NCBI RefSeq assembly: GCF_001296025.1
Contig: NZ_LJHV01000002.1
Location: 186,001-250,000 of the forward strand
Origin: Porphyrobacter sp. AAP60
GTDB lineage: Bacteria > Pseudomonadota > Alphaproteobacteria > Sphingomonadales > Sphingomonadaceae
DNA: 64,000 nt
Direction of reading: 5' to 3'
Position numbers and translations under genes: made by a program. The notes under the pieces are model-generated. The model saw only the letters and a program-made list of their open reading frames with translations. It was not told the DNA's origin and ran no database searches. Of the stretch, positions 9,289-16,999 are shown piece after piece (the first letter of the stretch is position 1; each line of letters opens with the position of its first letter).

Positions 9289-10179
9289 TCAATTGCCGGT
9301 AGCAATCAGCGCTGTGGGGGCCTGAGTGGTGCGGGCGGTGATTTTCCACGTCAGCACTTCGTCGGCAGTGCCCGCTTCCGGGCCTTCGTCGGTGTTGTTG
9401 GCCAAGATCCGCATTCCTGGCGCAGTGCGCAGCGTGAATGTACCGTCCATCATCGGGATGCCCGGCATCGCTTCGGCGCTGCCGGCCTCTTCGGCCGCGC
9501 CCATGGCGGCGAGACCTGCGAGCGAGCCCATACCCATCATCGCGCCCATTCCGCCCATATCGCCGCTTTGCGCGGCAAAACCGGGCGCATTGACCCGCAC
9601 CTGACCGCCCTTGCGCTGGATCATCTGGACAAAAGGATTGGTCGCCGGGAAGCCTTCGATCGTCGGGAACAGGAAATCATGGCCCAGCGTGCCGGACACG
9701 CGGTAGCTGACATCGAACAACCCGTCGCCCTTGTGCACAGCGCGTTCCCAGCCCTTCTGGCGCTGGAGCAGCTTGACCAGTTCATCGGCTGCCTTGGGAT
9801 CGGACGGATCGATCCCGCCCATGATTGCGGCCATTTGCTGGGCCTGTTTCTTCGACTCTTCTGCCCGGGCAGCAACGCCTTCCTCCCACTCCTGGCGCTG
9901 CATCGCTTCTTCTTCAGGGGTGCAATCGCGGCTTTCGTAGGTGTCATCGTCATAGCAGTCGGCGCTGAAGCCTTCCTCGGCGGCCGCGCCCATCTGGGCG
10001 AGTTTGCTGAGGCCGAGGAAGAAAATCTCGCCGTCATAGCTGAAGGTAAAGCTGTCCGGGCCGGTCAGGGCCAGTTCCGATGTGAACTTGCCCGGCGTCA
10101 TGAAACAGCCCGTCAGCACGAGTGCAAAGCCTGTCAGCACGGCGCCGGCCCGCAGGCGGATTGCTGTCATTGTGGTCAT
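9289..10179 (-). CDS. Putative lipoprotein of unknown function
   Basis: 296-aa protein that I do not recognise as a named family. The N-terminus has a hydrophobic segment and a lipobox LVLTGC with the acylated Cys at residue 25 (Phe follows at +2, so outer-membrane sorting is plausible). The mature part has an acidic, Cys-containing stretch (residues about 75-88), a Glu/Gln-rich helical segment (90-115), and a Met/Gly-rich low-complexity region near 208-225 (GDMGGMGAMMGMGSL). It is a single gene, convergent with hupB and ending at the shared terminator. A long plus-strand frame across the same DNA (9568-10194) has no family-like sequence and is treated as antisense noise. Confidence 0.72.
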   Translation of the reverse strand: MTTMTAIRLRAGAVLTGFALVLTGCFMTPGKFTSELALTGPDSFTFSYDGEIFFLGLSKLAQMGAAAEEGFSADCYDDDTYESRDCTPEEEAMQRQEWEEGVAARAEESKKQAQQMAAIMGGIDPSDPKAADELVKLLQRQKGWERAVHKGDGLFDVSYRVSGTLGHDFLFPTIEGFPATNPFVQMIQRKGGQVRVNAPGFAAQSGDMGGMGAMMGMGSLAGLAAMGAAEEAGSAEAMPGIPMMDGTFTLRTAPGMRILANNTDEGPEAGTADEVLTWKITARTTQAPTALIATGN

Positions 10180-10227
10180 GGTGTCCCCCCTTGATGCGCG
10201 TGGCGCACGTGTCCCCCGACTGGGCTT

Positions 10228-11019
10228 TTAACCGCGTGTGGCGATCGCATAAAGCGCAATTGCGGCAGCGTTCGAGACATTGAGACTCTCGATCGCGGAG
10301 GCAATCGGCAGTTTGGCGAGCACGTCGCAATGCGCGGCGATGTTCTGGCGCATGCCTTCGCCTTCCGCGCCCAGCACGATCACCAGCGGACCGGTGGGCA
10401 TGACATCGGCGAGCACCGCTTCGGTGTCGCCCGTCAGCCCGATCCGCCAATAGCCGGCCTCGGCCAGTTCATCGAGCGCGCGGGCCAGGTTGACGACCCG
10501 CACCCAGGGCACAGTCTCCAGCGCGCCGGAGGCTGCCTTGGCCAGCACGCCGCCTTCGATCGGTGCATGGCGATCCTGCGTCACGATCGCCGCCGCGTTG
10601 AATGCTGCGGCCGATCGCAGGATTGCGCCGACATTGTGCGGATCGGTGACCTGATCGAGTATCACGATCGGACGGTCTGCTTCGCCCAAGGCGACTTCGT
10701 CGAGGAACACGTCTTCCAGCGGTGCGCATTCCAGCACCAGCCCCTGATGCGGTGCATCCTTGGCAACCAGCCGCGCAAGGTCTGCTGCCTGCGCATGTTC
10801 GATCGGAAAGCCTGCGGGCAATTCACCGTCGAGGCTTTCGAGCCCCTCGGGCGTGGCCCACAATTTGCGATGCTGGCGTTCAGGGTTCCTGAGCGCCGCT
10901 TCCACTGCGTGACGGCCCCACAGGCGCACTTGCCCGGTGCTCGCGCGGCCCGAACCGCGTCCGCCTTTCATGCGGCCTGCGCGCCCCCTGAGGGCACGTT
11001 TGCGTTCTTCCTTGGCCAT
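10228..11019 (-). CDS. rlmB: 23S rRNA (guanosine-2'-O-)-methyltransferase RlmB, TrmH/SpoU family
   Basis: 263-aa SPOUT methyltransferase. It has a basic N-terminal tail (residues 1-28, rich in Arg/Lys/Gly) followed by the substrate-binding domain that begins VRLWGRHAVEAAL, then the three SpoU motifs: ILDQVTDPHNVGAILRSA near residue 130, VIVLGAEGEGMR near 215 and LPIASAIESLNVSNAAAIAL near 240. SAM-dependent 2'-O-methylation of a guanosine in 23S rRNA is the expected reaction; a tRNA target is less likely because of the RlmB-type N-terminal domain. It is divergent from tRNA-Tyr downstream on the plus strand. Confidence 0.88.
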   Translation of the reverse strand: MAKEERKRALRGRAGRMKGGRGSGRASTGQVRLWGRHAVEAALRNPERQHRKLWATPEGLESLDGELPAGFPIEHAQAADLARLVAKDAPHQGLVLECAPLEDVFLDEVALGEADRPIVILDQVTDPHNVGAILRSAAAFNAAAIVTQDRHAPIEGGVLAKAASGALETVPWVRVVNLARALDELAEAGYWRIGLTGDTEAVLADVMPTGPLVIVLGAEGEGMRQNIAAHCDVLAKLPIASAIESLNVSNAAAIALYAIATRG

Positions 11020-11188
11020 CTTCGCTCCTTCGTGGCGGCATCAAGCGCGTCCCCTGCCAGCAGGGGCATTGACAGGCAAGCAGTGCTTCGCCAAAGGGGC
11101 GCCTCTCGGCTGCGGGCCCGGTTACGGACCCGCGCTTTTTCAGAGCGTTTGACGCTCAGGATTGCCCCCCTCAAGCAGGGGACTGTGT

Positions 11189-11274
11189 GGACAGGTGGCC
11201 GAGTGGTTAAAGGCAGCAGACTGTAAATCTGCCCGCGCAAGCGTACGCTGGTTCGAATCCAGCCCTGTCCACCA
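11189..11274 (+). tRNA. tRNA-Tyr (anticodon GTA)
   Basis: 86-nt class II tRNA with a long variable arm. The acceptor GGACAGG (11189-11195) pairs with CCTGTCC (11264-11270), the discriminator A and the encoded CCA end at 11274, anticodon GTA is at 11223-11225, and the T arm GGTTCGAATCC is present. Its last bases are duplicated 108 nt downstream (see the repeat entry). Confidence 0.96.
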
Positions 11275-11388
11275 CTTTCCAGCCTTACCGGAGAACCAGC
11301 GTCAGCCACCGCGAAGCGGGGGCCGCTGGGGTGGTTTTGCGAAGCAAAGACGCCGCAGGCGACAATCCAGCCCTGTCCACCACTTTCC
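11256..11388 (+). repeat. 25-bp direct repeat of the tRNA-Tyr 3' end
   Basis: The 25 bases at 11256-11280 (T-arm 3' half, acceptor 3' strand, CCA and the six bases after it) are repeated exactly at 11364-11388. The second copy has no tRNA body. The 83 nt between the copies have no ORF or integrase. This looks like an att-type scar or a partial tRNA duplication. Confidence 0.85.
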
Positions 11389-11393
11389 TCGGA

Positions 11394-11409
11394 TGTTTCA
11401 CGTGAAACA
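11394..11409. promoter_or_regulatory. parS centromere site (ParB binding)
   Basis: The sequence TGTTTCACGTGAAACA at 11394-11409 is a perfect 16-bp palindrome and equals the consensus chromosomal parS site bound by ParB/Spo0J. It is intergenic, as parS sites often are, in the gap between tRNA-Tyr and the KAS III-like gene. No parA/parB is in the window; only this one full-match site was noticed. Confidence 0.9.
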
Positions 11410-11747
11410 CTGACCTAGAGGGGGTCTAGCAGGGGTCTAACCGGCACCTGGCGGACTCTGGGGCCGGTCTGGAACGCGCAAAACCGGGGCTGAAAGGCAC
11501 CCGCGAAAGGGTGCCGCCTGCTCGCCCTGCCAGAGTACCGGCAGATTGCGACCCTTGAACAGGCGGCATCGAAAAACGCGCAAGGATGATATATTGTTCC
11601 CCAAAAGCGTCAGGAAGCGCTTTTGTCCCTGCGCGCACTTTCTTCAATCCGCTGCTGAAGGACGTGCTCGATCTGAAACCTGCGCCTGCGGGACTTGCGG
11701 GCAGCGGGGCCGGGCAGTAAAGCGCGCCTCCCATGCAAGAGAACCCC
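11410..11747. other. Gene-poor intergenic stretch
   Basis: Between parS and the KAS III-like gene there is no convincing gene. It holds a 7-bp hairpin (GGCACCC at 11496-11502 with GGGTGCC at 11509-11515, no T tract) and a second hairpin (AAAAGCG / CGCTTTT, about 11602-11624). A 44-codon frame at 11586-11720 has no good ribosome binding site and could be chance or a remnant. Confidence 0.5.
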
Positions 11748-12893
11748 ATGCAGGAAACGCAAATCACCCTGACAGGTCGCCCCGTGATCTCCGCGACCGG
11801 CCTGTTCACCCCCGCTGACAGCATCTCCAATGATGAACTGGTCGCCAGCTTCAACGCCTTTGTCGACCGGCACAATGCCGCGCACGCCGATGCGATTGCC
11901 GCAGGCGAGGCCGAAGCGCTGACCCATTCCTCGGCCGAGTTCATCGAAAAGGCGAGCGGGATCAAGGCGCGCCATGTGATGAGCAAGGCGCCGATCCTCG
12001 ATCCCGCGACCATGTGCCCGCGCCTGCCCGAACGCGGCAATGACGAAATCTCGATCATGGCCGAAATCGGCGTGGCTGCGGCAAAGCAGGCGCTGGAGCG
12101 CGCCGGTCGCCGTCCTGAAGATGTCGATGCGGTGCTGTGCGCGGCATCGAACATGCAGCGCGCCTATCCGGCGATGGCGATCGAAATCCAGCAGGCGCTG
12201 GGGATCGACGGCTTCGGCTTTGACATGAATGTCGCCTGTTCTTCGGCCACCTTCGGCATCCAGACGGCGGCGGATTATATCCGCGCCGGCAATGCGAAAA
12301 GCGTGCTGGTCGTCAGCCCCGAAATCACTTCGGGCCACCTCAACTGGCGCGACCGCGACAGCCACTTCATCTTCGGCGATGTCGCCACTGCGGTGCTGGT
12401 GGAAGATACCGCGATTGCCCCTGCGCAGCATTGGGACATCCTGGGCACCAAGCTGAAAACGGTGTTCTCCAACAACATCCGCAACAATTTCGGCTTCCTC
12501 AACCGCGCCGCGCCTGAAAATGCGGGCACGGCGGACAAGCTGTTCGTGCAGGAAGGGCGCAAGGTCTTCAAGGAAGTGGTGCCGATGGTGGCGCAGATGA
12601 TCCTTGATGAAGCCGCGCGGCTGGGACTGGATCACGCAGGGTTGCGGCGGTTGTGGCTGCATCAGGCCAATGCGGGTATGAACCGGCTGATTTCGCACAA
12701 GGTTCTGGGGCACGAGGCAAGCGAGGACGAAAGCCCGACCGTGCTTGATACCTACGGCAATACCTCCAGCGCGGGCTCGATTATCGCCTTTCATCAGCAC
12801 AGCGATGATCTGCTGGCGGGCGATACCGGGCTGATCTGCAGCTTCGGCGCGGGCTATTCTGCGGGCACGGTGTTCGTGCGGAAGGTGGGGTAG
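11748..12893 (+). CDS. Beta-ketoacyl-ACP synthase III-like protein (FabH family)
   Basis: Thiolase-fold condensing enzyme. At about 381 aa it is longer than classical FabH (about 320). The triad is intact: Cys in NVACSSATFG, His in LHQANAGMN and Asn in YGNTSSAG, the KAS III signature that starts fatty-acid chains from acyl-CoA and malonyl-ACP. The start is uncertain: ATG at 11733 or at 11748; I prefer 11748 because of AAGAGA upstream and closer fit to homolog starts. It is followed after 40 nt by psd and pssA, so the operon may link acyl-chain initiation with phosphatidylethanolamine synthesis. Whether it is the essential initiator or a specialised paralog cannot be decided here. Confidence 0.85.
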   Translation: MQETQITLTGRPVISATGLFTPADSISNDELVASFNAFVDRHNAAHADAIAAGEAEALTHSSAEFIEKASGIKARHVMSKAPILDPATMCPRLPERGNDEISIMAEIGVAAAKQALERAGRRPEDVDAVLCAASNMQRAYPAMAIEIQQALGIDGFGFDMNVACSSATFGIQTAADYIRAGNAKSVLVVSPEITSGHLNWRDRDSHFIFGDVATAVLVEDTAIAPAQHWDILGTKLKTVFSNNIRNNFGFLNRAAPENAGTADKLFVQEGRKVFKEVVPMVAQMILDEAARLGLDHAGLRRLWLHQANAGMNRLISHKVLGHEASEDESPTVLDTYGNTSSAGSIIAFHQHSDDLLAGDTGLICSFGAGYSAGTVFVRKVG

Positions 12894-12933
12894 TTGCTTG
12901 CGGCCCCGCGCTGCGCACCCTAGAAGCTGAACG

Positions 12934-13686
12934 ATGGCAGGCGAAATTCTCGACAACAAAGGCCGCGGCGAGGCGGGCTGGAACTGGCCCGCAATCCATC
13001 CGGAAGGCCGGAAGTTCGGGCTTATCGCGACCGCGGTCAGCCTGTTTTTCCTGTTCGTGCTCGATTGGGAACTGATCGGCTGGCCCGCGCTGGTACTGGC
13101 TGCGGGGATATTCGCATTTTTCCGCGATCCCGAACGGGTGGTGCCGCAAGGCGAAACCGGGATCATTGCCCCGGCTGATGGATTGGTGACGCTGATCGAC
13201 TTGGTCGAACCGCCGGCCGAATTCCGGATCGATGACGGATCGGGCTATGCCGGACTGCCCGCCGGGCCGGTGACGCGGGTTTCGATTTTCATGTCGGTGT
13301 TCGATGTGCACATCAACCGCACGCCGGTGGGGGGCACGGTGCGCCGCGTGGTCTATGTGCCGGGCAAATTCATGAACGCCGATCTCGACAAGGCGAGCGA
13401 CGAGAACGAACGCCAGCATATCCTGATCGAACGCGGCGACGGGTTGAAGGTTGGCTTTACCCAGATCGCCGGGCTGGTCGCGCGGCGGATCGTGCCCTTC
13501 GTGAAGCCGGGCGATATGGTTGCGAAGGGCCAACGCGTGGGCCTGATCCGGTTCGGCAGCCGGGTCGATGTCTATCTGCCTGCCGGAACCGATGCCAAAG
13601 TGATGATCGGACAGACCACGATTGCCGGCGAGACGGTGATTGCCGAAATCGGCCAGCGCGGCCTGATCGAGGGGATAGCCCAGTGA
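12934..13686 (+). CDS. psd: Phosphatidylserine decarboxylase proenzyme (short type)
   Basis: Makes phosphatidylethanolamine from phosphatidylserine at the inner membrane. The 250-aa sequence has an N-terminal membrane segment (about residues 28-60), the FFRDPER motif near residue 63, the DVHINR active-site segment near 125, and the C-terminal RFGSR motif near 209 where the Gly-Ser bond is self-cleaved and the Ser becomes the pyruvoyl group. This short, PssA-linked form is typical of alphaproteobacteria. pssA begins 10 nt downstream, giving the two consecutive steps of the pathway in one operon. Confidence 0.94.
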   Translation: MAGEILDNKGRGEAGWNWPAIHPEGRKFGLIATAVSLFFLFVLDWELIGWPALVLAAGIFAFFRDPERVVPQGETGIIAPADGLVTLIDLVEPPAEFRIDDGSGYAGLPAGPVTRVSIFMSVFDVHINRTPVGGTVRRVVYVPGKFMNADLDKASDENERQHILIERGDGLKVGFTQIAGLVARRIVPFVKPGDMVAKGQRVGLIRFGSRVDVYLPAGTDAKVMIGQTTIAGETVIAEIGQRGLIEGIAQ

Positions 13687-13696
13687 GACTGCGATC

Positions 13697-14593
13697 ATGA
13701 GCAGAACCCCGGAAACAGGCGGGCGAAAGCCGCGCCGGCTGCCGTTTTTCCAAGCCCGGGTTGGCCCCAAGGCCGCCGAGGACGAAGATGAGGTGATTAT
13801 TGTGCGTGATGCCAGTGCAGGCGGATTGAGCCTGCGGGCCATGCTGCCCAATGCGGTTACCGCCGCCGCCCTGTGTTCCGGGCTGACGGGCATCCGTTTT
13901 GCGATCGAAGGCAACTGGTCTTACGCGATCCTGCTGGTGATCCTGGCCGGTGTGCTTGACGGGGTCGATGGGCGGGTGGCGCGGATGCTCAACGCCCAGT
14001 CGCGGTTCGGTGCGGAGCTGGACAGTCTGGCGGATTCGCTGTCCTTCGGGGTTGCCCCTGCGCTGATCCTGTTCATGTGGTCTTTGAAGGAATGGCCCAG
14101 CTTCGGCTGGCTTGCCGCGCTTGCCTTTGCGATCTGTTGCGCGCTGCGATTGGCGCGGTTCAATGCCCGGATCGATACCGAAGACCAGCCGCACAAGTCT
14201 GCCGGGTTTCTGACAGGTGTGCCCGCTCCCGTCGGGGCAGGGCTGGCCTTCACGCCGTTCTATCTGTGGAATGAAACCGGCGTGGAGTTTTTCCGCGATC
14301 CGATGCTGATGACTGTGTGGCTGACAGTGATTGCAGTGCTGATGATTTCCAACATGGCCACCATCAGCTGGGCTTCGCTGCGTCCGCGCCGGTCGATCCG
14401 GCTGGGCCTGATCGCGTTTGTCGGCCTTGCCTTTGCCGCGCTGCTGCTGGAGCCCTGGTGGACGCTTGCTGCGATCAACATCGTCTATCTTGGGCTGATG
14501 CCTTACGGACTGGTGAAATACGGGCGGATCAAGCAACGGCGCAGGCAGGAAGCTGCCGCAGCCGCATCGGCACCGCACGGCGATCCGGCGTAA
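13697..14593 (+). CDS. pssA: CDP-diacylglycerol--serine O-phosphatidyltransferase
   Basis: 298-aa integral membrane enzyme that makes phosphatidylserine from CDP-diacylglycerol and serine. The CDP-alcohol phosphatidyltransferase signature D-G-x2-G-R-x-A-R-x8-G-x3-D-x3-D is visible as DGVDGRVAR followed by GAELDSLAD, at about residues 93-118. Several hydrophobic segments follow. It supplies the substrate for psd just upstream; CdsA at 19987-20751 makes the shared precursor. Its last 65 bp overlap the convergent small membrane gene on the minus strand. Confidence 0.93.
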   Translation: MSRTPETGGRKPRRLPFFQARVGPKAAEDEDEVIIVRDASAGGLSLRAMLPNAVTAAALCSGLTGIRFAIEGNWSYAILLVILAGVLDGVDGRVARMLNAQSRFGAELDSLADSLSFGVAPALILFMWSLKEWPSFGWLAALAFAICCALRLARFNARIDTEDQPHKSAGFLTGVPAPVGAGLAFTPFYLWNETGVEFFRDPMLMTVWLTVIAVLMISNMATISWASLRPRRSIRLGLIAFVGLAFAALLLEPWWTLAAINIVYLGLMPYGLVKYGRIKQRRRQEAAAAASAPHGDPA

Positions 14594-14795
14594 GCCGCAC
14601 AGGCGCGCGCCGCATCCGCAATTCCTGCGTGGGAACCTGCACGGCAAACCCGGCTTCCATCAGAGCAGCTTCGCGCATCAGCTGCGCATAGGCATGGCGT
14701 GCCTTCACGGCGCAATCGGCAATGGTCAGCACCGCGGCTGCGCCGATGAACGTGAACAACAAGACAATGGCAAAGGTGAGCATGGCGGCGATCAT
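14529..14795 (-). CDS. Small single-pass membrane protein under LexA control (unknown function)
   Basis: 88-aa protein with a strong hydrophobic segment at about residues 2-27 ([19 protein letters not shown]), then a basic, Arg-rich tail with a [19 protein letters not shown] helix, predicting an inner-membrane anchor with a cytoplasmic C-terminus. I recognise no family. The gene is preceded, 21-60 nt upstream of the ATG, by two LexA-type boxes (14816-14830 and 14841-14855) and a minus-strand promoter with a perfect TTGACA. Known SOS-induced small membrane proteins in alphaproteobacteria include the division inhibitors SidA and DidA of Caulobacter; a similar role is inference only. The 3' end overlaps pssA by 65 bp. 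Confidence 0.65.
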   Translation of the reverse strand: MIAAMLTFAIVLLFTFIGAAAVLTIADCAVKARHAYAQLMREAALMEAGFAVQVPTQELRMRRAPVRLTPDRRAVPMRLRQLPACAVA

Positions 14796-14815
14796 GGTGG
14801 TTTCCCCTGACGTGT

Positions 14816-14830
14816 GTTCGATCTTTGTTC
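14816..14830 (-). promoter_or_regulatory. LexA (SOS) box, proximal
   Basis: GTTC-N7-GTTC (GTTC at 14816-14819 and 14827-14830), the alphaproteobacterial LexA operator. It is 21 bp upstream of the small membrane gene's start codon. Confidence 0.75.
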
Positions 14831-14837
14831 CCGTCGC

Positions 14838-14866
14838 TTTGTTCCCTACATGTTCCGGCGTGTCAA
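14838..14866 (-). promoter_or_regulatory. Candidate promoter of the small membrane gene
   Basis: On the minus strand a perfect TTGACA -35 (plus-strand 14861-14866) is followed after 17 nt by AACAAA (14838-14843), a weak -10. The distal LexA box covers the spacer and the edge of the -10, where a repressor would act. Confidence 0.45.
14841..14855 (-). promoter_or_regulatory. LexA (SOS) box, distal
   Basis: A second GTTC-N7-GTTC (GTTC at 14841-14844 and 14852-14855), 25 bp from the first and on the same face and orientation. Confidence 0.75.
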
Positions 14867-15085
14867 GCGGCTTTCATTGAGAGCGCGGGCGATTATTCGT
14901 CGGGGATAAGGAAACAGGGCTGGATTTTGTTCCAACCTGTCGCTAAGGGCGCGCTCGCAGCGAGGCGGGCATTCAGCCCGCTCCCGCTGCAAATTCACAT
15001 GGAAGGCGCACATACCGGTGCCGTTTGCGGGATCTCCGCAGCGCGGTTCCAGTCTTCCAGAGGAACAACCGGAAAGGAATTACCT
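14867..15085 (+). promoter_or_regulatory. rpsB leader region
   Basis: About 220 nt of untranslated leader before rpsB. The frame is open from 14825, but the extension is not S2-like. It contains a stable hairpin with stem GCGGGC (14965-14970) / GCCCGC (14976-14981) and flanking AGCG/CGCT pairs, which could take part in S2 autoregulation. No known leader motif was recognised and no clear promoter was seen. Confidence 0.35.
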
Positions 15086-15868
15086 ATGGCGGCACCAGTC
15101 GTCACGATGCAGCAACTGATCGAGGCCGGCGCTCACTTCGGCCACCAGACCCACCGCTGGAACCCGCGCATGAAGCCGTATATTTTCGGCGCGCGCAACG
15201 GTGTGCATATTATCGACCTTTCGCAGACCGTGCCGCTGTTCGCGCGTGCGCTCGATTTCGTCGAATCGACTGTGCGTTCGGGCGGCAAGGTGCTGTTCGT
15301 CGGCACCAAGCGTCAGGCGCAGGAACCGATCGCTGAAGCTGCGCGCATGTCGGGCCAGCACTTCGTCAACCACCGCTGGCTGGGCGGGATGCTCACCAAC
15401 TGGAAGACGATCTCGGGTTCGATCCGCCGTCTCAAGAGCCTTGAAGAAATGCTCTCGGGCGACACCAGCGGCCTGACCAAGAAGGAAGTGCTTCAGCTGA
15501 CCCGCGAACGCGAGAAGCTGGAAATGTCGCTTGGCGGCATCCGCGACATGGGCGGCATTCCGGACGTGATGTTCGTGATCGACGCCAACAAGGAAGACCT
15601 CGCGATCAAGGAAGCAGCCGTGCTCGGCATTCCGGTGATCGGCATCCTTGATACCAATGTCGATCCCAGCCACATCGCTTTCCCGGTTCCGGGCAACGAC
15701 GATGCGAGCCGTGCGGTGCGTCTGTACTGCCAGGCCATCGGCGAAGCGGCACTGGCCGGCAAGGGCAAGTTCCAGGCTGACGTGTCGAGCGATTTCGGCG
15801 CGATGGCTGAGCCCCCGGCAGAAGCAGCTGTTGCTGCAGAACCGGCTGCGGAAGACGCCGAAGCCTGA
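15086..15868 (+). CDS. rpsB: 30S ribosomal protein S2
   Basis: 260-aa ribosomal protein uS2. The start is the ATG at 15086, with GGAAAGGA at 15071-15078 as ribosome binding site, giving [21 protein letters not shown], the canonical S2 N-terminus; the longer open frame upstream is leader. The motifs [26 protein letters not shown] and [15 protein letters not shown] are all present. A short Ala/Glu-rich tail ends the protein. It begins the rpsB-tsf-pyrH-frr cluster that is conserved across bacteria. Confidence 0.97.
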   Translation: MAAPVVTMQQLIEAGAHFGHQTHRWNPRMKPYIFGARNGVHIIDLSQTVPLFARALDFVESTVRSGGKVLFVGTKRQAQEPIAEAARMSGQHFVNHRWLGGMLTNWKTISGSIRRLKSLEEMLSGDTSGLTKKEVLQLTREREKLEMSLGGIRDMGGIPDVMFVIDANKEDLAIKEAAVLGIPVIGILDTNVDPSHIAFPVPGNDDASRAVRLYCQAIGEAALAGKGKFQADVSSDFGAMAEPPAEAAVAAEPAAEDAEA

Positions 15869-16011
15869 TTTCAAGCGTGATCGGCGGAAGGGGCTTTATT
15901 GGCCCCTTCCGTCAATCGCGCGTCACAATCCCTGTATAGCGCGCCCGGCATTGCCCCCCTCAAAGGACGGCAGGGCCGGGCGTCTGACAAACATAAGAAA
16001 AGGAATTTCCC

Positions 16012-16938
16012 ATGGCCGATATTTCTGTCGCCGATGTGAAGAAGCTGCGCGAGCGCACCGGCGCTGGCATGATGGACGCCAAGAAGGCGCTGACCGAAGC
16101 GGGCGGCGATATCGAAGCTGCGGTTGACGCGCTGCGTGCCAAGGGCCTCGCCACCGCCCAGAAGAAGTCGAGCCGCACTGCGGCTGAAGGCCTCGTCGGC
16201 GTGAGGGTCGAAGGCACCCGCGGCGTTGCGGTCGAGATCAACTCGGAAACCGATTTCGTCGCCAAGAATGACAAGTTCCAGGACTTCGTCACCAAGGCCA
16301 CCGCTGTGGCGCTGGCCCAGGGCAACGATGATGTCGAAGCGCTCAAGACCGCTGCCTATCCCGATAGCGGGACAGTCGCTGAAAAGCTGACCGACAACGT
16401 CGCTACCATTGGTGAAAACCAGCAGATCCGCCGCATCAAGTCGGTCAGCGTGACGCAGGGCGCGATTGTGCCTTACGTCCACAATGCGGCCGCCGATGGC
16501 CTCGGCAAGATCGGCGTGCTCGTGGCGCTGGAATCGGATGCGGACGCCGACACGCTGAACGCGCTGGGCAAGGACATCGCGCAGCACGCTGCCGCCATGT
16601 TCCCGCAGTCGCTCGATGCCGACGGCCTCGACGCCGAAGTGATCGAGCGTGAACGCAAGATCGCCGCCGAAAAGGCTGCCGAAAGCGGCAAGCCTGCTGA
16701 CGTGCAGGCCAAGATGGTTGAAGGCGCGGTGAAGAAGTTCGCCAAGGAAAACGCCCTGCTCAGCCAGATCTTCGTCAAGGATGGCAAGGCGACGGTTGAA
16801 GAATACATCGCCAAGGCTGCCAAGGATGCTGGCAAGTCGATCAAGCTGGTCGATTATGTCCGCTTCCAGCTGGGCGAAGGCATCGAAAAGGAAGAAGTCG
16901 ATTTCGCCGCTGAAGTGGCTGCTGCCGTCAAGGGCTGA
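16012..16938 (+). CDS. tsf: Elongation factor Ts
   Basis: 308-aa guanine nucleotide exchange factor for EF-Tu. The N-terminal UBA-like domain with [19 protein letters not shown] (residues about 9-27) and the TDFVAKN motif (80-86), which contacts EF-Tu, are canonical. It lies 143 nt after rpsB. The usual next gene, pyrH, is separated from it by an inverted metallophosphoesterase gene, so pyrH must have its own promoter or read-through is blocked by the hairpin at 16967-16999. Confidence 0.97.
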   Translation: MADISVADVKKLRERTGAGMMDAKKALTEAGGDIEAAVDALRAKGLATAQKKSSRTAAEGLVGVRVEGTRGVAVEINSETDFVAKNDKFQDFVTKATAVALAQGNDDVEALKTAAYPDSGTVAEKLTDNVATIGENQQIRRIKSVSVTQGAIVPYVHNAAADGLGKIGVLVALESDADADTLNALGKDIAQHAAAMFPQSLDADGLDAEVIERERKIAAEKAAESGKPADVQAKMVEGAVKKFAKENALLSQIFVKDGKATVEEYIAKAAKDAGKSIKLVDYVRFQLGEGIEKEEVDFAAEVAAAVKG

Positions 16939-16960
16939 TCCTTCTTCCTACGGATACCGG

Positions 16961-16999
16961 AAAAAAACGGCCGTCGCAGCTTATCGCTGCGGCGGCCGT
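16961..16999. terminator. Terminator hairpin shared by tsf and the convergent metallophosphoesterase
   Basis: A 14-bp stem (16967-16980 with 16986-16999, one G-T wobble), loop TTATC, and seven A on the left, which are seven T for the minus strand. The minus-strand gene's stop codon sits in the loop, so its last codons form one arm. On the plus strand the T tract is weak (ATTTCT). Confidence 0.75.

Noticed and set aside
9568..10194. Plus-strand open frame of 208 aa opposite the lipoprotein gene
   Set aside because: The minus-strand gene has a signal peptide and lipobox and ends at a terminator; the plus-strand frame shows neither.
11586..11720. 44-codon open frame before the KAS III-like gene
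   Set aside because: No properly spaced ribosome binding site and no recognisable sequence; short enough to be chance in GC-rich DNA.
14825..15085. N-terminal extension of S2 to 14825
   Set aside because: The open frame continues, but S2 homologs begin at 15086 where a strong ribosome binding site lies.
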